This document shows, one piece after another, positions 7,390-16,515 of a stretch of 59,442 bases of DNA. The position numbers and the translations under genes were made by a program. Each line of letters opens with the position of its first letter. Within the stretch, counting starts at the first letter, position 1. Source of the stretch: Bacteroidales bacterium (GTDB lineage Bacteria; Bacteroidota; Bacteroidia; Bacteroidales; P3); NCBI GenBank assembly GCA_017483575.1, contig JAFUWF010000008.1, forward strand, positions 1-59,442. The letters run 5' to 3'. The notes beneath the pieces are model-generated. The model had not been told where the DNA came from and did no database searches. It was given only the letters and a program-made list of their open reading frames with translations.

Positions 7390-10389
7390 CTAGCGGATGA
7401 GGGTGACGGTGCCGATGCCGTCGCGGCGTTCGCCATAGATGTCGGTGAGGTACCAGCGGTAGACGTAGGCACCCTGAGGGACGTGGGTGCCGTCGTGGGT
7501 GCCGTCCCAGGAGATGTTGATGTCGTCGGTGTGCCATACCAGGAGGCCTTGGCGGTTGTAGATGTAGAGTTCGAAATCCTGGGTCTCGAAGGAGGTGTGG
7601 CAGCCGAAGCGGTTGTTGCTCTGCTGGTCGGGGAAGAAGATGTTGGGGAACCAGACGGAGCGTATCTTGGTGACGAAGACGACGGTGGTGTCGGCGCAGC
7701 AGTTGTAGCGGTTGCAGGAGGTCATGGTGACGCTGACGGAGTCCGGCAGGGGGTGGTGGAAGTGGCGTCGGGCGCGCTCGCCGTTGAGGGTGGGGCCGTC
7801 GCTGTATTGCCAGGTGGTGTGGTGGCGGTCGGAGGAGCAGTCGTGGAGGGAGAGCACGGGGTGGTCGTAGTCGATGAAGGAGCGGTTGCTTTCGATGCAG
7901 AGGGTGGGAGGGGGCTCCACACCGACGGTGATGGAGGCAATGACGTTGCCCGTAGCGTCGAGGAGGCTGTAGGTGGTGGTCTGCTCGGGGCGGACGCTGA
8001 TAGGGTTCTGGCCTTGGAGGCTGTCGAGCGACGGGTCGTGCGGCGTGGCGCTCCATAGGTAGGTGTGGGTGCCCGTGGCCGTGAGGACCACCTCCTCGCC
8101 GGGGCACAGGCCCTCGGCGCTGGTCTCGAGGCCGACGGCTTCGTAGCTGACGACGAGTGTGACGACGGAGTCGCAGCCGTTGGCAGCCGTGTAGAGGAAG
8201 CGGTAGGTGCCGGCGAGGGCTATGGCGGTGTCGGCGAAAAGCAGCGTGTCGCCCGCGATGATGCTCCGTAGCAGGGCGCTCTGCGCCGTCGGCATCACCG
8301 TCAGCGTCAGGCAGAGGTGATGGACGAGGGTGTCGTTCTCCTCCCAGCTGGCCCATCGCACCACCGTGCCTGCCGTCGCCGTCTCGCCGGCACGCATTTC
8401 GATGTGCCCCTCGGCGGGCGGGTTGTAGGTTAGCCCGCCGACAGTGAACGTCGCAGGCATACTGTATGCCTCCCCCTGGCAGACGGTGTCGGAGAAGCGA
8501 ATCGTGTCGTGTAGGACCTCCGGCGGCTCGGGGTCAGGGTCGGGCTCGGGGGGCGGTGTTTCGCATCCGAACCCGAGGGAGTATGAATAGCTCTCCCAGT
8601 TGCCCAGCCCGTAGGTGTAGGCCACGAAGGCCCCTTGTGGGTTCTCCACATGGTGTAGCCATTGCTGCGATCCCGCATTGCCGGGTATCAGCCGTATGCG
8701 CCAAACGCGGTAGCGTCCCACGGTGGTCAGCATGTCGGTGGATGACAACGGGGCTCCGTCGACGGTGGTTTGGGAACCCCAGGCGGTGTCGCAGATGATG
8801 TTCAGGAAGTGGCTGTTGCTGGAGATTTCCGTTGTATTCGGCGACACAAAGCGCGATTTCCGTATGCCGTTTTTTACGGGCGGGATGGGGATGGACGAAG
8901 GGTCGCCCGACGAGCCTGCGGTGGCGTAGCTGGTGAGGTAGAGGATGACACACGTGGGCTTGCTGGTGACAATGGTTTTGGCGGCCGTGGTGGGAATCGG
9001 TCGTTCCAAGGACTGGCCTCGGTTGATGATGCCTGTGGGAATGCCGTCGATGGTGACGGAGCAATTGTCTTCGCTGGAGGTGATGCGCACGTAGTTGTTT
9101 CCGTTTTGACCCATGATTCCTGCCACGACGAACTCCGTGCCCCACAGGGTAGGAGGAGTGGCCTGGTCGTAGAGCAGGTCGCTGCCGGAGCCCGAGGTGG
9201 GTACCTGTACGCGCCGGCCTCCTTGGAACATGGCGAAGGGTTTGCCGTTGGAGGAGACTTCCATGCCCGAGAATGACGAATGGTCGCCGTTGCTGATGAG
9301 CATGTAGGCCTGTCCCTGCATGAGGGTGGGTGTGAGGGTGGTGCCGGCGGTGATGGTGGTGCCCTGAATGGCGCAGGGCACGGTCATGGAGAGCACGGTG
9401 TTGTTCTCGGTGGCGACGAATGCCACCTGGGCGCCAAATTCCCATGCGGGGTAGTCCTGCACGATGTATGCGGTGTCGAGCAATGTCGTCGGCAGGACGG
9501 TGGCGATGTCCTGTGTGCCGCGGATGTAGTTGTTGGCGTAGAGCCAGATATCCTCAGTGGAGGTGACGTGGTAGCCTCCGTTGTAGGGGGTTGCAACAGG
9601 GAGGGATGAGTTATCGCCCACAGTGACGGTGCTGAAGTGGTTGTTGGACGATGTCAGCGAGCGGGAGGCAATGGGGGTGTCGCCTTTGGTGATGCTGATG
9701 TTGCAGCCGTCGTTGCTAAGGAGGAAGAGGTCGTGGCTTCCGGGGTTGTAGGAAGCCGTTTCGTGGTAGTTGTAGAAGAAGGTGACCCAGAAGTCGGTCC
9801 CCATGGTCAGAGGGTGTTTGCAGGGATTGGAAGTGGCTCTCCAGGCGCCGATTTCGTCGAGGTAGAGCTCCTGGTTGTAGCTGTTGAGGAGGCGGATGGC
9901 GAGGCGGTGGGCGGTGCCGTGGAGGGCGTAGTAGGGGTGGAGGTCGACGGTGGTACGCTGCCACTGGTTGGAGACGGAGAGGGGGACGGTGTCGTAGGGC
10001 ACGAAGAGGGCGCAGATGTCGGAGGGGGAGGTGAGGGGTGGGGTGTCGGGGATGTAGCCGAATTCCACTTGCGCCGTTTGGCCGTGGAGGTTGGAACCGT
10101 AGAGACGGAAGGAGAAGGTGTCCGGCACCTGGTTCAGGTAGGGCGTGGCGACGACGGTGCCGCTGCCGACGGTGCTGCCGGTGGAGAGGTAGGCGTGGAG
10201 GTCGCTGCGCTGGACGATGGATTGGTCGTTGATGTCGCTCTTGCAGAAAAGCCATCCGTTCACATTGCGGGCCGAGGTGGCGCTGTAGGTGTCCCACTCT
10301 TCGTGGATGGGCAGGTCCACCGTGTCCTGTGCGCAGGCGGTGCCCGACAGCCATGAAAACAAGACGATTAGGACTGATGCATATTGCAT
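7390..10389 (-). CDS. Surface protein with IgGFc-binding-like region and T9SS type B sorting tail
   Basis: A 999-residue exported protein. The start at 10389 (MQYASVLIVLF) gives a clean signal peptide ending in CAQ. The longer frame start at 10443 is excluded because a promoter -7 box covers it. The middle (from GTDFWVTFFYN) resembles IgGFc-binding N-terminal repeats. After an acidic proline linker (PEPDPDPEPPE) come PKD/Ig-like beta modules. The end has the gliding-motility-associated (CHU_C) pattern: FPNIFFPD, YNRQGLLVW, WDGT, PQGAYVY, ending TLIR. Such proteins are exported by the T9SS and fixed to the cell surface. Ligand unknown. A related type B protein is at 49349-51916. Confidence 0.8.
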   Translation of the reverse strand: MQYASVLIVLFSWLSGTACAQDTVDLPIHEEWDTYSATSARNVNGWLFCKSDINDQSIVQRSDLHAYLSTGSTVGSGTVVATPYLNQVPDTFSFRLYGSNLHGQTAQVEFGYIPDTPPLTSPSDICALFVPYDTVPLSVSNQWQRTTVDLHPYYALHGTAHRLAIRLLNSYNQELYLDEIGAWRATSNPCKHPLTMGTDFWVTFFYNYHETASYNPGSHDLFLLSNDGCNISITKGDTPIASRSLTSSNNHFSTVTVGDNSSLPVATPYNGGYHVTSTEDIWLYANNYIRGTQDIATVLPTTLLDTAYIVQDYPAWEFGAQVAFVATENNTVLSMTVPCAIQGTTITAGTTLTPTLMQGQAYMLISNGDHSSFSGMEVSSNGKPFAMFQGGRRVQVPTSGSGSDLLYDQATPPTLWGTEFVVAGIMGQNGNNYVRITSSEDNCSVTIDGIPTGIINRGQSLERPIPTTAAKTIVTSKPTCVILYLTSYATAGSSGDPSSIPIPPVKNGIRKSRFVSPNTTEISSNSHFLNIICDTAWGSQTTVDGAPLSSTDMLTTVGRYRVWRIRLIPGNAGSQQWLHHVENPQGAFVAYTYGLGNWESYSYSLGFGCETPPPEPDPDPEPPEVLHDTIRFSDTVCQGEAYSMPATFTVGGLTYNPPAEGHIEMRAGETATAGTVVRWASWEENDTLVHHLCLTLTVMPTAQSALLRSIIAGDTLLFADTAIALAGTYRFLYTAANGCDSVVTLVVSYEAVGLETSAEGLCPGEEVVLTATGTHTYLWSATPHDPSLDSLQGQNPISVRPEQTTTYSLLDATGNVIASITVGVEPPPTLCIESNRSFIDYDHPVLSLHDCSSDRHHTTWQYSDGPTLNGERARRHFHHPLPDSVSVTMTSCNRYNCCADTTVVFVTKIRSVWFPNIFFPDQQSNNRFGCHTSFETQDFELYIYNRQGLLVWHTDDINISWDGTHDGTHVPQGAYVYRWYLTDIYGERRDGIGTVTLIR

Positions 10390-10440
10390 AAGCCTGATGA
10401 ACAGAGTGTTCGGGTTATGACCATGAGGTGTCATGATTTG

Positions 10441-10472
10441 CAAAGGTACGAAATTTATTTCAGTGGTGCAAA
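10441..10472 (-). promoter_or_regulatory. Promoter that fixes the start of the IgGFc-like surface gene
   Basis: On the minus strand TTTG (10469-10472), 20 bases, then TACCTTTG (10441-10448). The -7 box overlaps the TTG at 10443, so translation must start further in, at 10434 or more likely 10389. Confidence 0.7.
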
Positions 10473-10672
10473 AGTTTTGTGAGAGGAAAAAGTTTTCAAC
10501 AATGGCGTTTATCGAGAATCGGCTTCCAACGGGGATGGACGGACGAGGGGGAGAGGGTTGATTTTCGGGGTTTGGGAAAGTTTTTTTTCGAAGGGATGAA
10601 ACTTTTTTTGCGTTTTTGCGTTTAGGGTTATGAACAACAAAAAATGGTTAAAAAAAACAAATAAGGGAATTT

Positions 10673-10706
10673 TTTGGCAGAAATTGGAAATTTCTTCGTA
10701 ATTTTA
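10673..10706 (+). promoter_or_regulatory. Probable promoter of the dcw cluster
   Basis: TTTG (10673-10676), 22 bases, then TAATTTTAC (10699-10707), 25 bases before mraZ. The same TTTG / TAATTTTAC arrangement precedes recJ (39821-39852). The 10473-10672 stretch before it shows only A/T-rich sequence and no gene. Confidence 0.55.
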
Positions 10707-10730
10707 CAACCTGAAAAATAGTAGGTAAAA

Positions 10731-11213
10731 ATGGCCTTAATACTTGGAAAAGAATACTGTAAGGTGGACTCGAACGGTCGCTTCAAGTTCCCAATTGCGC
10801 TGAAGAGGCAGTTGGAGACTGAGGACGGTCGTTTTGTGATACGCCAGAGTGTCTATGCCGAGTGTTTGGAGCTGTGGACTTATGCCAGTTTCAGGGATGA
10901 AGTGGAGAAATTGCAAGAGAAGCTGAATTCCTACAATCTCAAGGAGCGCAATGTGCTGCGCAAGCTGACGGAAGGCAACGTGATAGAGTTGGATACGAAC
11001 GACAGGTTGCTGGTACCGGCAGAACAGAAGCATGTTATTGCGAAAGCGAAAGAGATTGTTCTACAATCGACCGGCAAGTTCATAGAGCTGTGGGACCGTG
11101 AGACCTACGACAAGATGAACAGCGAAAGCGGCGACTTTGCCAAGATGGCGGAGGAACTGCTGGGGAGAGGACTCCCGCAGAGCGCAAAACCGGTCGAAGA
11201 TGAAAAGCAGTAG
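10731..11213 (+). CDS. mraZ: Transcriptional regulator MraZ
   Basis: A 160-residue MraZ with two SpoVT/AbrB-like halves. The first half has the DNA-binding pattern DSNGRFKFPIALKRQL and the second has DTNDRLLVPAEQKHV. MraZ proteins bind repeats in front of the dcw operon and control it. The C-terminus is somewhat extended (LPQSAKPVEDEKQ). First gene of the dcw cluster; its end overlaps rsmH by 14 bases. Confidence 0.95.
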   Translation: MALILGKEYCKVDSNGRFKFPIALKRQLETEDGRFVIRQSVYAECLELWTYASFRDEVEKLQEKLNSYNLKERNVLRKLTEGNVIELDTNDRLLVPAEQKHVIAKAKEIVLQSTGKFIELWDRETYDKMNSESGDFAKMAEELLGRGLPQSAKPVEDEKQ

Positions 11214-12186
11214 TGAATACGAGGTACAGCAGTATCATGTTCCCGTGATGCTGGGAGAGGCCATCGAGGGGTTGAACCTTCGAGAGGACGGAACGTATGT
11301 GGACGTGACGTTCGGCGGAGGTGGTCACTCGCGGGCAATCCTGGACATGTTGGGTTCGGAGGGACGGCTGTTGGCTTTCGACCAGGACGAAGATGCGGTG
11401 AAGAGAGTGGAAAGCGGTGAGTGGAAGTCGGAGAGCAAGGCCCGGTTCACCCTCATCAACGAGAATTTCCGCCACCTGAAGAGTTTTCTCCGGCTGGAGG
11501 GGGTGCGAGAGGTGGACGGCGTGCTGGCGGACCTGGGGGTGAGCAGCCACCAGTTCGATGTGGCGGAGCGCGGGTTCTCGACGCGCCTGGAGGGCGAGTT
11601 GGACCTGCGAATGGACCGCCGGAACGAGGTGACGGCACGCGACCTTGTGAACAGCCTCGACGAGGAGGAAATGTCCCGGATACTGAAGCTTTACGGCGAG
11701 TTGGCCAATGCGAGACAAATGGCAAGGGCCATTGTGAAATACCGTACAACGAAGGATATCGTGACCACTACCGACCTGAAGGAGGCAGTGAGCCACCACC
11801 TGCCGAAGGGAATGGAGAACAAGTATCTGGCAATGCTTTTCCAAGCTTTGAGAATCGAAGTGAACGGCGAGCTGGAGGCTCTGAAAGAGATGTTGAAGCA
11901 GGCCTGCGAGGTGCTGGTGCCTGGTGGACGGCTGGTGGTAATCAGCTATCACTCGCTGGAGGACCGTCTGGTGAAGAATTTTATGAAGAGTGGAAACTTT
12001 GAAGGCGAAGTGGAGAAGGATTTCTACGGTAATGTGTTGTCGCCAATGAAGATGGTGAGTCGTGGAGCGATACAGGCTGGTGCAGAGGAAGTGATGAAGA
12101 ACAGCAGGGCGCGAAGTGCGCGGTTGAGAGTGGGGGAGAAGGTGGTGGAGCGTGGACCCAGGGCCTTGCCACGGAACAATGCATAG
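11200..12186 (+). CDS. rsmH: 16S rRNA (cytosine-1402-N4)-methyltransferase RsmH
   Basis: A 328-residue SAM-dependent methyltransferase acting on C1402 of 16S rRNA. Motifs: HVPVMLGEAIEGL near the start, the SAM loop DVTFGGGGHS, FDQDEDA, the DLGVSSHQFD region and ISYHSLEDRLVKNF near the end. I chose ATG 11200 because homology begins just after it; the frame upstream overlaps mraZ out of frame. The 14-base overlap with mraZ suggests coupling. Length is normal. Confidence 0.95.
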   Translation: MKSSSEYEVQQYHVPVMLGEAIEGLNLREDGTYVDVTFGGGGHSRAILDMLGSEGRLLAFDQDEDAVKRVESGEWKSESKARFTLINENFRHLKSFLRLEGVREVDGVLADLGVSSHQFDVAERGFSTRLEGELDLRMDRRNEVTARDLVNSLDEEEMSRILKLYGELANARQMARAIVKYRTTKDIVTTTDLKEAVSHHLPKGMENKYLAMLFQALRIEVNGELEALKEMLKQACEVLVPGGRLVVISYHSLEDRLVKNFMKSGNFEGEVEKDFYGNVLSPMKMVSRGAIQAGAEEVMKNSRARSARLRVGEKVVERGPRALPRNNA

Positions 12187-12227
12187 GATTCTGAAACAAA
12201 TAATAGAAATGGTTTAATATATAATGT

Positions 12228-12716
12228 ATGGGAAACAGGTTTAGGGAGAAGGTGACCGAAGAGGGCCTCGACGGGAAAGCCGTCGACAAGAAGGCTGCGG
12301 GAGTCGCTGAGGTTGAAGTAGAGCCCACAGACTCCACTGCCGACGAGCGTCCTGACTCAGGGGAGGATCAAGAAAGCGAGACCCAGCGGAAGGTGGGACG
12401 GTCGGACAAGGTGGCGAAGGGTGTGTCGAAAGTGCTGGGTGGTGACATTTTGGGCGATAGGCTGGTGCTGAGACAAATACCGCTGATGCTGTTGTGCCTG
12501 CTGTTTCTGCTGCTGATTGTGGCGAACCGTTATAAGGTGGAGAGCCTGAGTCGAGAGAAGATTGCCGTCGAAGAGAGAATCAACGACCTGCGAGAAGAGA
12601 GAATACAAATGCAGAAACAATATCAGAAGAGTGTGAAGATTTCGCAGATAGCGGAAGACCTGGGCGAGAGTGGTGTGGGTATTACCAGTGGACCGCCGTA
12701 TGAGATTGAGAAATGA
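12228..12716 (+). CDS. ftsL: FtsL-like divisome protein
   Basis: A 162-residue bitopic protein in the ftsL position. A long charged cytoplasmic part (1-80, Asp/Glu/Lys-rich) precedes one membrane segment (about 85-103, IPLMLLCLLFLLLIV). A short periplasmic coiled coil (REKIAVEERINDLREERIQ) and a tail follow. This matches the Bacteroidetes FtsL type, with a longer cytoplasmic part than enteric FtsL. Expected to act with FtsQ in recruiting FtsW/FtsI. Its stop overlaps the ftsI start (ATGA). Assignment rests on position and architecture more than on sequence. Confidence 0.8.
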   Translation: MGNRFREKVTEEGLDGKAVDKKAAGVAEVEVEPTDSTADERPDSGEDQESETQRKVGRSDKVAKGVSKVLGGDILGDRLVLRQIPLMLLCLLFLLLIVANRYKVESLSREKIAVEERINDLREERIQMQKQYQKSVKISQIAEDLGESGVGITSGPPYEIEK

Positions 12717-12751
12717 AAAATGAGAAAAGAGAAATGAAAAATGAGAAGAAC
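12709..12751 (+). repeat. 7-nt tandem tract at the ftsI start
   Basis: About six units of seven bases (GAAAAAT, GAGAAAA, GAGAAAT types). They span the ftsL stop and the first codons of ftsI, so the FtsI N-terminus is a repeat-derived MKNEKREMKNEKN. Confidence 0.7.
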
Positions 12752-15019
12752 GACACAAGGATGACGAAGGGGATGACCGCCTTCTATTTGCTGCTCACAT
12801 TGGTGGGTGGCATAGCCATCATTGTGAGTATAGTGAATATACAATGGGTTCATGGTGACGAGTGGCGCTCTCGGGGTATGAAGCGCGAGGCGGGATACCT
12901 GACAGACCCTGCCCGCAGAGGGAATATCTACTCCAGCGATGGTAAAATCCTAGCCACTACGGTGAAGGAGTGCGATTTGTTCCTGGATTTATACAATAAA
13001 TATGAAGTAGATGAGAAGGGCAACCAAAAGTATGACCGCAAAGGAAGAAAGATGGAGGCAGGCCCGATTGCGGATTCGTGCTTCGAACAGTATGTGGATA
13101 CGGTAGGTATGATGTTGGCCGATGCCGTGGGTGGCTCGGCGTCGTATTTTGCCAACAAGATGCGTACTGAGCGTGCTAAGAATGGCCGGATGGGGGATGA
13201 TGGCAAGCCGATGACGGCCCGCCGTTGCTTCTCGGTGGCCAAAGGAGTGCCCTATTCTGTGTGGCTGGATATTTCCCGTCTGCCGGGCTGGAACCGGGGA
13301 GTGGTGAAAGAGGTGGACCATGAGAGCGTGGTGCACCATGTTCGAGCTCATATCTACGGCAATATGGCCGAGAACACTGTTGGCTATCCCAATGCGAAGA
13401 CCAACGGCACGTACACAGGGCTGGAAGGCGCCTACGACTCTATTTTGAGGGGGCAGGACGGCAACTTCATCCGTCGGAGACTGACTAAGGGTGTATGGCT
13501 GGCAGAAGACCCTGGAGAACGTCGGGAGGTGCCGCAGAGAACGGATGATGGGCAGACAGATACTATTGTACTGCAAAAAAGAATAGACGGACAGAGTATT
13601 GTTTCTACTATCGATACTCGTTATCAGGATATTGCCGAGAGCTCGCTCCGCAAGGCTTTGACACAGTATGGAGGTACGAGCGGCTGCGCAATCCTGATGG
13701 AAATGGCCACGGGCTATGTGCTGGCATGCTCGAATCTGGTGAGGGACACCACTGGTGAGTACAAGGAAATCCGTCGTGGCCCCATAGCAGGCAATGTGGC
13801 TGTGAGTCACATCAACGAACCAGGCTCTACGTTTAAGACGGTTATCCTCACTGCTATGCTGGAAGACAAGCAAATCCAGATTGATACGGCGATGAAAGTG
13901 CAGGCTGTGTACAAGGATTTCGGCGGCAAGTACGGTGTCATCAAGGACTCTCACCGAAAGAAGGACTCTCTGAGTGTGAAGGAAGTGATGGAGGAGTCGT
14001 CGAATGTGGGCATGTGTGATTTAGGTTGGATGTACTATCGCACTCGAAGGAATGATCTGGTGAATCTGGTGAAAGGGGTATTCCCCTTTGAGAAGCTGCA
14101 TTTGGATGTGGCGTCGTCGGAAAATGCCAGCCATGTGAACGATGTTAACCAGTCCAACCGTGACTTCCTGAACTTTTGCTATGGCTACTCGACGGCTGTG
14201 TCGCCGATGCAGCTGATTACGTTCTACAATGCCCTTGGTGCGGGAGGCCGCATGGTGAAACCGCTATTCTGCAGGGCCATCATGGAAGGTGAGAGAATGC
14301 GTGAGGTAAAGCCTGTGGTGCTGCGTGAGCGTATTTGTTCGAAGGAGACTGCGGCGATGATGAAGTCGCTCTTGGAAAGCGTAGTGGAGAACGGTACCGG
14401 AAACAACATCAAGAACAATACCTATGGCATTGCTGGCAAGACAGGTACGGCTGTGCACAGTTATAAGGACAAGAGTCGGTACAACGGTTCGTTTGCTGGT
14501 TTCTTCCCGTCGGAGAATCCTCGCTATACATGCCTGGTGGTGATTGAGAACAGCCCAGCCTACGGTCGACAGGCGGCGGTAGTTTTCAAGGCGATATCGG
14601 ACTGTGTGGTGGCTGTGGACAAGGAACTGAGCAATGGAGCCGTAAAGAGTGCCTGGCCTCAGCTGAAGGCCGACAGCACAAAGGCTCTGCAGCGTCCGGT
14701 ACTGGAGAAAGGCAACCAGCAGGGCATAGCATCCGCCTATGGACTGATAGGCCAGCCCTATGTTACTACGGATGCATCCAGCGAATGGGTGTTCTATCGT
14801 GCAGAGAACGATTCGTTGGCGGCAAGCTACGTGCCATACGCTCCAGCCGAAGGCAAGGTGCCCAATTGCTATGGGATGAGTGCGAAGGATGCTGTGCGCC
14901 TGTTGCGTGAGATGGGCTATCGGACTCGTGTGAACGGATACGGCAAAGTGGTGTCTCAGCAACCCAAAGGTGGTGTTGCCGCCAAAAGTGGGAGCACGGT
15001 GGTGTTGAATTTAAAATAG
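12713..15019 (+). CDS. ftsI: Division-specific transpeptidase FtsI (PBP) with PASTA domain
   Basis: A 768-residue class B penicillin-binding protein for septal peptidoglycan cross-linking. Order: a charged N-terminus made by a 7-nt tract, one membrane anchor (about 22-42), a dimerisation domain containing RRGNIYSSDG, then the transpeptidase. The transpeptidase has STFK (S372), SSN and KTGT (K576). A single C-terminal PASTA domain (VPNCYGMSAKDAVRLL) follows, as is usual in Bacteroidetes. ATG 12713 overlaps the ftsL stop by four bases. ATG 12734 or 12761 would remove the repeat part, and the anchor is kept in all cases. Confidence 0.95.
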   Translation: MKNEKREMKNEKNDTRMTKGMTAFYLLLTLVGGIAIIVSIVNIQWVHGDEWRSRGMKREAGYLTDPARRGNIYSSDGKILATTVKECDLFLDLYNKYEVDEKGNQKYDRKGRKMEAGPIADSCFEQYVDTVGMMLADAVGGSASYFANKMRTERAKNGRMGDDGKPMTARRCFSVAKGVPYSVWLDISRLPGWNRGVVKEVDHESVVHHVRAHIYGNMAENTVGYPNAKTNGTYTGLEGAYDSILRGQDGNFIRRRLTKGVWLAEDPGERREVPQRTDDGQTDTIVLQKRIDGQSIVSTIDTRYQDIAESSLRKALTQYGGTSGCAILMEMATGYVLACSNLVRDTTGEYKEIRRGPIAGNVAVSHINEPGSTFKTVILTAMLEDKQIQIDTAMKVQAVYKDFGGKYGVIKDSHRKKDSLSVKEVMEESSNVGMCDLGWMYYRTRRNDLVNLVKGVFPFEKLHLDVASSENASHVNDVNQSNRDFLNFCYGYSTAVSPMQLITFYNALGAGGRMVKPLFCRAIMEGERMREVKPVVLRERICSKETAAMMKSLLESVVENGTGNNIKNNTYGIAGKTGTAVHSYKDKSRYNGSFAGFFPSENPRYTCLVVIENSPAYGRQAAVVFKAISDCVVAVDKELSNGAVKSAWPQLKADSTKALQRPVLEKGNQQGIASAYGLIGQPYVTTDASSEWVFYRAENDSLAASYVPYAPAEGKVPNCYGMSAKDAVRLLREMGYRTRVNGYGKVVSQQPKGGVAAKSGSTVVLNLK

Positions 15020-15047
15020 GATTTGAAGTTGTAAAGCGATAAATAGA

Positions 15048-16499
15048 ATGAAACTGAAGGATATCATACAGGGAATTGACTGCGAACTTCGTGGCGGTGC
15101 CGACGTGGAGGTGAAGGACCTCCAGTTCGACTCGCGGAAGGTTGGTGCCGGTACCCTCTTCGTTGCACAGCCAGGGACAAAGGTCGACGGACACGCATTC
15201 ATTGCCCAATCGGTAAAGGCAGGAGCCGTGGCTGTGGTATGTCAACATGTGCCTGAGGATGCTCCCGAGGATATGGTCTATGTGATTGTGGACGACAGCA
15301 GCAAAGCATTGGGAGAGATGACCGCAAACTACTACGGACATCCCTCGAAGGCATTGAAACTGATAGGCATCACGGGTACCAATGGCAAGACCACCACCGT
15401 TACCCTCCTACATAGGATGTTCCGTCAGTTAGGGTACCACGTTGGTCTTGTTTCCACCATTGTCAACAAGATTGACGAGGAAGAACTGCCCACAGGTCAT
15501 ACTACCCCGGATGCTTTGGAACTCAACCAACTGCTTCGTCGTATGGTGGATGCAGGATGTGAGTACTGTTTTATGGAGGTGAGCTCGCACGCTGTGGTGC
15601 AGCATCGCATTGCAGGTGTTGAGTTCGCCGGTGGTATCTTCAGCAATATCACGCATGACCACTTGGATTTCCACAAAACCATGGCCAACTACATCGCAGC
15701 CAAGAAGGGATTCTTCGATGGGTTGCCGAAGGGCGCATGGGCTCTGGTGAATGTCGACGACAAGAACGGGAGAGTGATGGTGCAGAACACCTTTGCCAAG
15801 GTATCGACCTACGCATTGAACCAGATGGCAGACTTCCATTGCAAGATTCTTGAGGAAAGCTTTGAAGGTATGCATCTGCAAATCGGTGGAAAGGAAATAT
15901 GGTGCCGTCTTGTGGGCAGGTTCAATGCCTACAATCTGACGGCTATCTATGCGGCTGCCGTGCTTTGTGGCGCAAAAGAAGAGGATGTGGCTCGTCTGCT
16001 CTCGACGCTAGAGCCTGCACCGGGCAGATTTCAGTATGTCAGCGGACGAGGCATCACTGCCATTGTGGACTATGCCCATACCCCAGATGCCTTGCAGAAT
16101 GTCATATCCACCATCGATGCCATCCGCCGTCCCGCACAGCAACTGATAACGGTTGTAGGATGTGGCGGCGACCGCGACCGCACGAAACGCCCCGAGATGG
16201 CTCGGATAGCCTCGAAAGGGAGTGATAAACTGGTGCTTACCTCCGACAATCCCCGTACAGAAAAGCCTGAGAGCATCTTGGACGACATGGAGGCTGGTCT
16301 CACACCGCAGGAGTTAAGTCATACGGTCCGCATCACCGATCGCCGACAAGCCATCCGAACGGCATGCATGATGGCACGTGAAGGCGACATTATCCTCATT
16401 GCCGGAAAAGGCCACGAGAAATATCAGGAGGTCAATGGCGTGCGTAGCCATTTCGACGATGTGGAAGAGGTGGAACGTGAATTAAGAAATGAAAAATGA
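15048..16499 (+). CDS. murE: UDP-MurNAc-tripeptide ligase MurE (meso-DAP type)
   Basis: A 483-residue Mur ligase adding the third stem residue. ATP loop GTNGKTT with K114; the motif DNPR at 400-403 is the meso-diaminopimelate signature (lysine-adding enzymes differ there). The C-terminal ligase domain has the DYAHTPDAL pattern and ends GKGHEKYQ. Length is normal. It starts 28 bases after ftsI and its end runs into a 7-nt tract shared with the mraY leader. Confidence 0.95.
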   Translation: MKLKDIIQGIDCELRGGADVEVKDLQFDSRKVGAGTLFVAQPGTKVDGHAFIAQSVKAGAVAVVCQHVPEDAPEDMVYVIVDDSSKALGEMTANYYGHPSKALKLIGITGTNGKTTTVTLLHRMFRQLGYHVGLVSTIVNKIDEEELPTGHTTPDALELNQLLRRMVDAGCEYCFMEVSSHAVVQHRIAGVEFAGGIFSNITHDHLDFHKTMANYIAAKKGFFDGLPKGAWALVNVDDKNGRVMVQNTFAKVSTYALNQMADFHCKILEESFEGMHLQIGGKEIWCRLVGRFNAYNLTAIYAAAVLCGAKEEDVARLLSTLEPAPGRFQYVSGRGITAIVDYAHTPDALQNVISTIDAIRRPAQQLITVVGCGGDRDRTKRPEMARIASKGSDKLVLTSDNPRTEKPESILDDMEAGLTPQELSHTVRITDRRQAIRTACMMAREGDIILIAGKGHEKYQEVNGVRSHFDDVEEVERELRNEK

Positions 16500-16512
16500 G
16501 AAATGAAGAATA
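16484..16512 (+). repeat. 7-nt tract between murE and mraY
   Basis: About four GAAAAAT / GAGAAAT / GAAGAAT units covering the last murE codons (RNEK) and the 16-base gap before mraY. Same unit type as at 12709-12751. Confidence 0.6.
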
Positions 16513-16515
16513 ACT